NCBI GenBank assembly: GCA_036244975.1
Contig: BTTE01000099.1
Coordinates: 1 to 5,131 of the forward strand
Length of the DNA: 5,131 nucleotides
Reading direction: 5' to 3'
Source of the DNA: Sulfidibacterium sp036244975
GTDB lineage: Bacteria; Bacteroidota; Bacteroidia; Bacteroidales; F082
The notes under the pieces are model-generated. The model did no database searches. It worked only from the letters and a program-made list of their open reading frames with translations, and was not told the DNA's origin. Position numbers and translations under genes: made by a program. Positions 1 through 5,131 of this stretch are shown piece by piece. Numbering within the stretch: the first letter of the stretch is position 1; the number at the start of each line of letters is the position of its first letter.

Positions 1-21
1 GCTCTTTCCCTGCTCTTTCCC
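1..21. repeat. Short CT-rich tandem repeat at window edge
   Basis: The 10-mer GCTCTTTCCC occurs at 1-10 and again at 12-21, an 11-base period with one separating T. Only two copies are visible and the first begins at the window edge, so the array could extend further upstream. It lies more than 100 bases before the first start codon. No function can be assigned. Confidence 0.4.
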
Positions 22-141
22 CTGGAAAAGTGTAAAATAATAAATTATGTGTATATTCGCAATATAAACGGACAATAACTTAATTGATAAACTTCAACCT
101 GCCTGATTTCTTAGGAACAAGCAACCTGATTTATTTTAATT

Positions 142-3100
142 ATGGAAAAAGAACACAGCTCATCTACTCATAAAAACAACCATTGGAAAGAGTTGGTTGA
201 CCTTTTGCCGGTTATGATTTTTGAATCGGATCTGGCCAATGAAATAATTTATACCAGTGAGAATGTCAATGAAACCCTGGGCTATCGTCCGGATGAGTTA
301 ATTGGTAAAAGCGGGTTTGAGCTCTTTCACCCGGAAGACAAACAATATTTACTACAAAATATCCGGAAAAAGCTGGAAGGCAAAATGCTTAAGCCGGCCA
401 AATACAGAATTCGAAAGAAGAACGGCGAATATATTACTGCTGTCTTTCGTGCGGTTCCTGTGCTGAAAGATGGGAAACAGGCAGGGATGATAGTAGCAGC
501 TATAGATATTACCGCACAAAAAGAGAAACAGATTCAGTTAGAGAAAGAGAGTTATCTGCTCAAGACATCTCAGGAACTGGGACGTATAGGAACATGGGAA
601 CTTAATCTGAAAACAAAGCAGATAAAGGCTTCTGAGGTACTTATTAAATTGTATGGGTTGCCCCCAAAAGCACACTATACTATGGAGGATTTTACACAGC
701 GGATTCATCCTGAAGACATGGAAGAATGCGGTCTGGTGCAGGATATGAGCGTGTTGAAGGAAGGCACTTTTAACAGCACTTACCGCCTGCTGGTGAATGG
801 AAAGGTGGTATGGATTAATGCTGTCGGTGAGGTGAAGTACGATGAAAAAGGAGACCCCCATTCTGTTATTACTGCTGTACAGGACATTACACGACAGAAA
901 CTGGCAGAGATAGAATTGAAAGAATTGGAACAGCAAAAAGCTGCCATTCTGAATGCCATCCCTGACATGATATTTGTGATAGATAAAGAGGGCGTTTACC
1001 AGGATTATGTGGCAGGGGTAGATATTCAACCCATTGTGTCTCCGGAGCAATTTCTCGGTAAAAAGATAACAGAGGTAATGCCATCCGAAGTGGCAAAAGA
1101 ACACCTGACATTACTCAAAAAAGCTTTTGCTACCGGAAATATACAAATTGCCGGTTATCAGTTGGAAGTAAATGGTGAAACAAGCCATTTTGAAGCCAGA
1201 ATTAGTCCTGTGGATGATAACAAAGCGGTGGTAGTAGTGCGCGATGTGACCCAACGTGAAAATGACCGCAAAGCGCTTCTCGAAACCAATGAAAACCTGA
1301 AACTCTATTTCAAAGCCATGGATGAGAGCCCTGCTTCAGTTGTTATTACGGATGCACAGGCCAATATTCAATATGTAAACCATCACTTTACAAAAATTAC
1401 CGGTTACCTGCCGGAAGAAGCTATTGGACAAAACCCACGGATATTTAAATCGGGCTTCCAGGATTCCTCTTTTTATCAAAACTTGTGGAAAACCATTTTG
1501 TCCGGAAAGACCTGGCGGGGTGAATTCCATAATAAAAAGAAAAACGGTGAACTCTTTTGGGAAGCGGCCAGCATCAACCCCATTTATAATCAGGAAAATG
1601 AGATTACTCATTTTGTAGCGATTAAAGAAGACATTACCCAAAAGAAAAAGGACATGCAGGCTGTGCGGGAAATGGCTTCCATAGTGGATTCCTCCGATGC
1701 CATTATTATCGGAAAAACCCTGGATGGCATCATCCGTACCTGGAACCGGGGCGCCGAGCACGTGTATGGTTATAAGGCGGAGGAAGTTATCGGCCTTCCT
1801 GTAAATATTATTGTCCCTCATGCTTTGAAAAACGAACTGGAAACAATTACAAATAAAATTAAAGCCGGCGAACGGGTGGAAAATTTTGAAACACACCGTA
1901 TTTGCAAAAACGGAAAAGAGGTTGAAGTATCGCTTTCCCTTTCGGGAATTAAAGATGAAAAAGGAGCATTGACAGGTATCTCAGTTGTGGGCCAGGATAT
2001 TACCCGCCGAAAGCAACTGGAACGGGAGCTAATCACAGAAAAAGAACGGGCGGAAGAAGCCACCCGTGCCAAAAGCTTGTTCCTCGCCAACATGAGCCAC
2101 GAAATCCGCACGCCTATGAATGCCATTCTGGGATTTGCTGAAATTTTGTCTCAACGTATCAAAGACCCTGTACAGCGTGAGTACCTCACATCCATGCAAA
2201 GCAGCGGTAAAGCCCTGTTGAACCTGATTAATAATTTACTCGATTTTTCCAAAGCGGAATCGGGCAAGCTGGAGCTACACGAACAAAGCACCGATGTGCG
2301 CTATCTCGTGCATGATATTGAAAGCATTTTCCGTTTGAAAGCTATGCAAAAACAACTGGATTTTAGGATTAGTATTGACAAAAACGTTCCCCGTGATATG
2401 TTTTTGGATGAGTTGAAGATACGACAGGTGTTGTTGAATCTCACCGGTAATGCCATTAAGTTTACAGAGAAAGGATTTGTGAAAATTAGTGTGAGAGCTG
2501 AAAATATTAAAAAACACACTGCTGACCTGGTACTGGAAGTTCAGGACACCGGGAAAGGTATTCCTCCGGCATATCATAAAAAGATATTCAGGTTGTTTGA
2601 GCAGCAGGATACAGAGATAAGTTCCCGGTATGGTGGAACGGGGCTGGGACTGGCCATAACTCACCAGATTGTATCACAAATGAACGGAAGTATCGATGTG
2701 GAAAGTGAAGAAGGCAAAGGCAGCCTCTTCAGGGTTTATTTGCCGGCAATTTCATTAACAGGTGTAGCGCCAACGAAAAAGGTTCCGCCAAAAATGACCT
2801 CATCGCCGGATGTCCGGTTTGAGCCTGCCACTGTTTTGATTGTCGATGATACTCTTAATAACCGTTTTGTGTTAAAAGCTGCTTTCGAAGAATACCCTTT
2901 TCACATTCTCGAAGCAGAAAACGGCCGGCAAGCACTTGAACAAATGGAAAAAAACAAGGTGGATATGGTGTTTATGGATATTCGTATGCCGGTTATGGAT
3001 GGTATGGAAGCCACTAAAAAAATACGTGCCCATGAGGAATGGTCACATATCCCCATTGTGGCTCTCACAGCATCCTCCAGCGAATTTGATGGTAAAAAGC

Positions 3101-3510
3101 TGAAACAGAAAGGATTTAATGCCTATCTACGAAAACCGGCCTCGATAGCACAACTCGAAAAAGCTTTATGCGATTTTCTTCGGTTTAGCCGGGTGGCAAA
3201 GGAAAGTGAAACCACTGATGCTTTGTCAGAAGGAACCCTGAAAAATTTCAATATCCTTTTGGAAGAGTTGGAGAAGAAGGTAATGCCGTTGCAAAAGGAA
3301 CTGTTAGGTATTAAACCGAGACAAAAAGTGCGTGTCATGGCTCAGGCATTGCTGGATATTGGACAAACCCTGTATTCAGTGGAAGTAAAACACTATGGAG
3401 AACGGTTGATGACCGCCAACGCAAACTTTCAACTGGTGAAAGAAAAGGAATTAATTGAACAATTTCCGCATTGGTTAGAGCAATTGAAAAAAGCTATAGC
3501 GGAGAAGTAG
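142..3510 (+). CDS. Cytosolic multi-PAS hybrid histidine kinase with C-terminal receiver domain
   Basis: This 1122-residue hybrid sensor kinase should autophosphorylate on His and pass the phosphoryl group to its own receiver. Five PAS domains come first, at about 14-124, 138-250, 266-370, 390-499 and 511-621, each ending in a D-I/V-T motif (D122, D248, D368, D497, D619). HisKA follows with the H-box SHEIRTPMN (H653). The HATPase domain carries the N-box (N770), the G1 box DTGKGIP (from D802) and the G2 box GGTGLGL (831-837), all intact. The receiver at about 895-1010 has acidic D902/D903, phosphoacceptor D946, T976 and K998, also intact. Residues about 1030-1122 are a helical extension of unknown role, repeated in the remnant downstream. 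There is no signal peptide or membrane helix, so it should sense a cytoplasmic cue, which the sequence does not identify. PAS4 resembles LOV-like PAS domains (GQNPRIFKSG, from 429) but has Pro where LOV has its photoactive Cys. The ATG at 142 follows an A/T-rich leader without a Shine-Dalgarno, and PAS1 begins soon after it. Two TAG stops stand in tandem at 3508-3513. Confidence 0.95.
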   Translation: MEKEHSSSTHKNNHWKELVDLLPVMIFESDLANEIIYTSENVNETLGYRPDELIGKSGFELFHPEDKQYLLQNIRKKLEGKMLKPAKYRIRKKNGEYITAVFRAVPVLKDGKQAGMIVAAIDITAQKEKQIQLEKESYLLKTSQELGRIGTWELNLKTKQIKASEVLIKLYGLPPKAHYTMEDFTQRIHPEDMEECGLVQDMSVLKEGTFNSTYRLLVNGKVVWINAVGEVKYDEKGDPHSVITAVQDITRQKLAEIELKELEQQKAAILNAIPDMIFVIDKEGVYQDYVAGVDIQPIVSPEQFLGKKITEVMPSEVAKEHLTLLKKAFATGNIQIAGYQLEVNGETSHFEARISPVDDNKAVVVVRDVTQRENDRKALLETNENLKLYFKAMDESPASVVITDAQANIQYVNHHFTKITGYLPEEAIGQNPRIFKSGFQDSSFYQNLWKTILSGKTWRGEFHNKKKNGELFWEAASINPIYNQENEITHFVAIKEDITQKKKDMQAVREMASIVDSSDAIIIGKTLDGIIRTWNRGAEHVYGYKAEEVIGLPVNIIVPHALKNELETITNKIKAGERVENFETHRICKNGKEVEVSLSLSGIKDEKGALTGISVVGQDITRRKQLERELITEKERAEEATRAKSLFLANMSHEIRTPMNAILGFAEILSQRIKDPVQREYLTSMQSSGKALLNLINNLLDFSKAESGKLELHEQSTDVRYLVHDIESIFRLKAMQKQLDFRISIDKNVPRDMFLDELKIRQVLLNLTGNAIKFTEKGFVKISVRAENIKKHTADLVLEVQDTGKGIPPAYHKKIFRLFEQQDTEISSRYGGTGLGLAITHQIVSQMNGSIDVESEEGKGSLFRVYLPAISLTGVAPTKKVPPKMTSSPDVRFEPATVLIVDDTLNNRFVLKAAFEEYPFHILEAENGRQALEQMEKNKVDMVFMDIRMPVMDGMEATKKIRAHEEWSHIPIVALTASSSEFDGKKLKQKGFNAYLRKPASIAQLEKALCDFLRFSRVAKESETTDALSEGTLKNFNILLEELEKKVMPLQKELLGIKPRQKVRVMAQALLDIGQTLYSVEVKHYGERLMTANANFQLVKEKELIEQFPHWLEQLKKAIAEK

Positions 3511-3629
3511 TAGAATGTTAAAAGAAATGACGAATAAATCTGTCAAATCAAGTACTGAATTCAAGCTGCCAATACAACTTTTTGTTCATTTAATATTTTC
3601 GCAATTGTGTTCGGGATAAACTTTGAAAA
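3511..3629. other. AT-rich spacer between kinase and kinase remnant
   Basis: This 119-base gap separates the first kinase from the remnant. I see no stem-loop followed by a T-run and no well-spaced Bacteroidota promoter (TTTG then TAnnTTTG). Read-through from the upstream gene is therefore plausible but unproven. A 34-codon open frame at 3515-3619 has no recognisable features and I do not call it a gene. Confidence 0.4.
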
Positions 3630-3800
3630 ATGACTATTCTTAAAAATACATTCGCAGCTGTCCTGTTTCTATTATTTGCATTGATTATTGTTGCCGGAGG
3701 AAACTGGTATGCTATTGAAAATATGGATGCTTTACTCAACAAAGAAAAGAGGGTGAGCCATACCCACGAGATGATGCAAAACACAGAAAAAGTTGGCTAA
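3630..3800 (+). pseudogene. N-terminal fragment of a CHASE3-type membrane sensor histidine kinase
   Basis: This 56-codon frame (ATG 3630, TAA 3798-3800) encodes a short basic start, one hydrophobic helix (about residues 6-24, AAVLFLLFALIIVAGG at its core) and then a polar stretch containing VSHTHEMM. A helix followed by a V-x-H-T-x-x-(V/M/L) motif is the usual opening of CHASE3, an extracytoplasmic helical-bundle sensor domain of membrane kinases and chemoreceptors. A real CHASE3 kinase would continue for well over 100 residues of sensor, a second membrane helix and the kinase core. Here the reading stops about 12 residues after the HTH motif. I read it as the 5' end of one broken gene whose 3' end is the next entry, with the middle deleted. 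The alternative is a stand-alone small single-pass membrane protein. The helix and motif are seen; the CHASE3 assignment is from family knowledge; the deletion is inferred. Confidence 0.75.
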
Positions 3801-3975
3801 ATTTCTCATAGCCATTGGTAAAAAATATAAGTCAGAAGAAGTGTTACGTTATGGGAAAAAATTATTGGCTGCCAATAAGTATTTTCTGTTGGAGAAAGAA
3901 AAAATATTGATTGAAAATTTACCTGATTTTGTGAAACAGTTAAAAAATATGTATAATGAGTATAGAAATAAATAA
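3793..3975 (+). pseudogene. C-terminal fragment of a hybrid histidine kinase (helical extension only)
   Basis: This 60-residue frame opens at a TTG (3793) and overlaps the preceding fragment by 8 bases in another frame. It is closed upstream by a TGA at 3772-3774, so it has no proper start of its own. It aligns without gaps to residues 1066-1118 of the 1122-residue kinase in this window. I count 24 identical of 53 by eye, including the shared pieces IG, YG, AN, KEK, LIE and QLK, and both end shortly after this stretch. It is therefore the tail of a related hybrid kinase whose catalytic and receiver domains are gone. Removing one A from the A5 run at 3787-3791 would join it in frame to the CHASE3 fragment, giving a 114-residue protein. 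It might still be translated as a small soluble helical protein, but a TTG start inside another frame makes that less likely. The next gene starts within its last 20 bases. Confidence 0.75.
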
Positions 3976-5131
3976 GAACAAAAAGATTCTGATTGTTGAC
4001 GATAATCCGCGTAATGTGGAGGTTGTTGCTAATTTACTTTCGGGAAATAATTATGACATTGAATTTGCCGTTAGTGGGAAGGAGGCACTGGAATGGGTCG
4101 AAGAGGCGGCTTTTGATCTTATTTTGATGGATATCATGATGCCGGGCATTGATGGCTATGAAGCCTGCCGGCAGATAAAGAAAAAGGAGGCTTGCCGCGA
4201 TGTCCCCGTAATATTTCTCACAGCTAAAACCGATACGGAAAGTCTGTCCAAGGCCTTTCGGGCAGGGGGCGTGGATTACGTTTCCAAACCGTTTCGTTCA
4301 AAGGAGCTGCTGGCTCGTGTTGCTACTCATCTGGAGCTGAAACAGCGGCGTGAAGAACTGAAGGAACTCAATGCACGTTTAGAAGAAAAAGTCCGTGAAA
4401 GAACCCGCGAACTGCAGGAATCCAACACAAAACTATCTATTGCCCTGAAAGATCTGAAGCAACTCGATAATACCAAAACAGACTTCCTGCACATGGTAAG
4501 CCATGAGTTGCGGACACCGCTCAACGGTATCCTGGGAGGGATGGAACTGTTGAAAACACACACTTTTTCCGATGAAGTTATGGAGTATCTTAGTATTCTG
4601 GATTTATCTACCCGGCGGCTGGAAAGTTTTTCTTATAAAGCTTTAAATATTACACAGTTGCAAACCTTGGGCGTATCAACATTGCATTTGAATAAAATTT
4701 CCCTGTCTGCCTTTGTGGAAACTTTTATAAGAGAATATGAGCAAGCAAATGATATTCGACCCGGCCGCCTGGTGCTTCATTTTGATACTACAAAGAGTGT
4801 GGTGGAGGCAGACAATGATTATTTTCGAAAAGTGTTGGAAATCATTGTGGAAAATGCGCTGCAATATTCTCCGGAGAACAAACCGGTCCGGGTTATCGTG
4901 GAAGAAAAAGATGAGGAGTTGGTGTGTATTATTAAAGATCGGGGAAGCGGCTTTCCCGGGTCTATGCTTGAATCAAGTATGATGGTCTTTTCACCCGGTG
5001 TGGAACATCAGGATCAAAGAACGGGCTTAAGCCTGCACTTTGCACGGATGGTCATGCACTACTTAAATGGCGAACTACAGCTTTCCAATGCACCGGAAGG
5101 CGGAGCTGTTGTCAGGTTGGTTTTACCAAAA
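3956..5131 (+). CDS. Response regulator-histidine kinase (REC-coiled coil-HisKA-HATPase), 3' end cut by window
   Basis: The frame is open from ATG 3956 to the last base, giving 392 codons with no stop. A TAA at 3941-3943 in the same frame makes 3956 the first possible ATG. The receiver domain (about 9-125) has D15/D16, phosphoacceptor D59 in LMDIMMPG, T89 and K111, all intact. A charged coiled coil (about 127-175, rich in Glu, Lys, Arg and Leu) leads to HisKA with SHELRTPLNG (H183). The HATPase domain has the N-box at N300, the G1 box DRGSGF from D328 and a G2 region TGLSL (356-360), a looser form of GLGL. The last residues (VRLVLPK) are a typical HATPase end, so the stop is probably just beyond the window. 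There are no membrane helices. A receiver placed before a kinase implies that phosphorylation from elsewhere controls this kinase; the upstream hybrid kinase is the obvious candidate, by proximity only. The start lies 20 bases inside the remnant, suggesting translational coupling in the ancestral operon. Confidence 0.93.
   Translation, partial: MSIEINKNKKILIVDDNPRNVEVVANLLSGNNYDIEFAVSGKEALEWVEEAAFDLILMDIMMPGIDGYEACRQIKKKEACRDVPVIFLTAKTDTESLSKAFRAGGVDYVSKPFRSKELLARVATHLELKQRREELKELNARLEEKVRERTRELQESNTKLSIALKDLKQLDNTKTDFLHMVSHELRTPLNGILGGMELLKTHTFSDEVMEYLSILDLSTRRLESFSYKALNITQLQTLGVSTLHLNKISLSAFVETFIREYEQANDIRPGRLVLHFDTTKSVVEADNDYFRKVLEIIVENALQYSPENKPVRVIVEEKDEELVCIIKDRGSGFPGSMLESSMMVFSPGVEHQDQRTGLSLHFARMVMHYLNGELQLSNAPEGGAVVRLVLPK

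Noticed and set aside
16..28. TTTCC-CCT-GGAAA hairpin as a terminator of an upstream gene
   Set aside because: The stem is only 5 pairs and no T-run follows on either strand.
52..59. TATATTCG as a possible Bacteroidota -7 element (TAnnTTTG)
   Set aside because: It has one mismatch, and no TTTG is found at the expected ~19-21 base upstream spacing.
1336..1896. Long minus-strand open frames opposite the first kinase (also 538-1104 and 2275-2664)
   Set aside because: They lie antisense to well-conserved PAS and kinase coding sequence, and their translations resemble no domain; they are shadows.
3370..3510. C-terminal extension of the first kinase as an HPt phosphotransfer domain
   Set aside because: It lacks the HPt H-x-x-K-G motif, and H1084 is not conserved in the second copy, where it is Arg.
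3594..3601. TATTTTCG as a possible -7 element before the CHASE3 fragment
   Set aside because: It has one mismatch, and the nearest TTTG (3581-3584) is only 9 bases away, too close for a -33 element.
3515..3619. 34-codon open frame in the gap after the first kinase (ATG 3515, TAA 3617-3619)
   Set aside because: Very short, with no ribosome-binding signal, no recognisable motif and no homology within the window; expected by chance in AT-rich DNA.
4737..4982. 81-codon plus-strand frame inside the REC-kinase HATPase region
   Set aside because: It sits out of frame within a clearly coding, motif-bearing HATPase domain, and its own translation has no domain features.

Overview
The window holds a two-component signalling cluster, all on the + strand. 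I infer a Bacteroidota-type organism. The support is moderate GC with AT-rich gaps, an A/T-rich leader with no Shine-Dalgarno before the first gene, and a run of large PAS-rich hybrid kinases with a REC-first kinase. This rests on gene style only, with no marker gene, so it is moderate confidence.

Layout: positions 1-141 are a leader with a short CT-rich tandem repeat and no convincing promoter. Positions 142-3510 encode a complete 1122-residue cytosolic hybrid histidine kinase: five PAS domains, HisKA, HATPase, REC and a C-terminal helical extension. After a 119-base gap comes a broken gene (3630-3975). Its first part encodes one transmembrane helix and the start of a CHASE3-type periplasmic sensor domain. 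Its second part, one frame away and directly abutting, encodes a copy of the same C-terminal helical extension that ends the first kinase. Everything that should lie between them (rest of CHASE3, kinase core, receiver) is missing. A third gene starts inside the last 20 bases of this remnant and runs off the window end (3956-5131): a REC-coiled coil-HisKA-HATPase protein that looks essentially complete to its ATP-binding domain.

Reading of the locus: it probably once encoded a soluble PAS hybrid kinase, a membrane-bound CHASE3 hybrid kinase and a REC-first kinase. The middle one has collapsed to its two ends. The two intact proteins could form a phosphorelay in which the first kinase, or its receiver, feeds the receiver of the third. 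No DNA-binding regulator or classical HPt protein lies in the window. The most notable items are the two-ended kinase remnant, the unnamed C-terminal domain shared by both genes, and the single-base change that would turn the remnant into a continuous 114-residue membrane protein.
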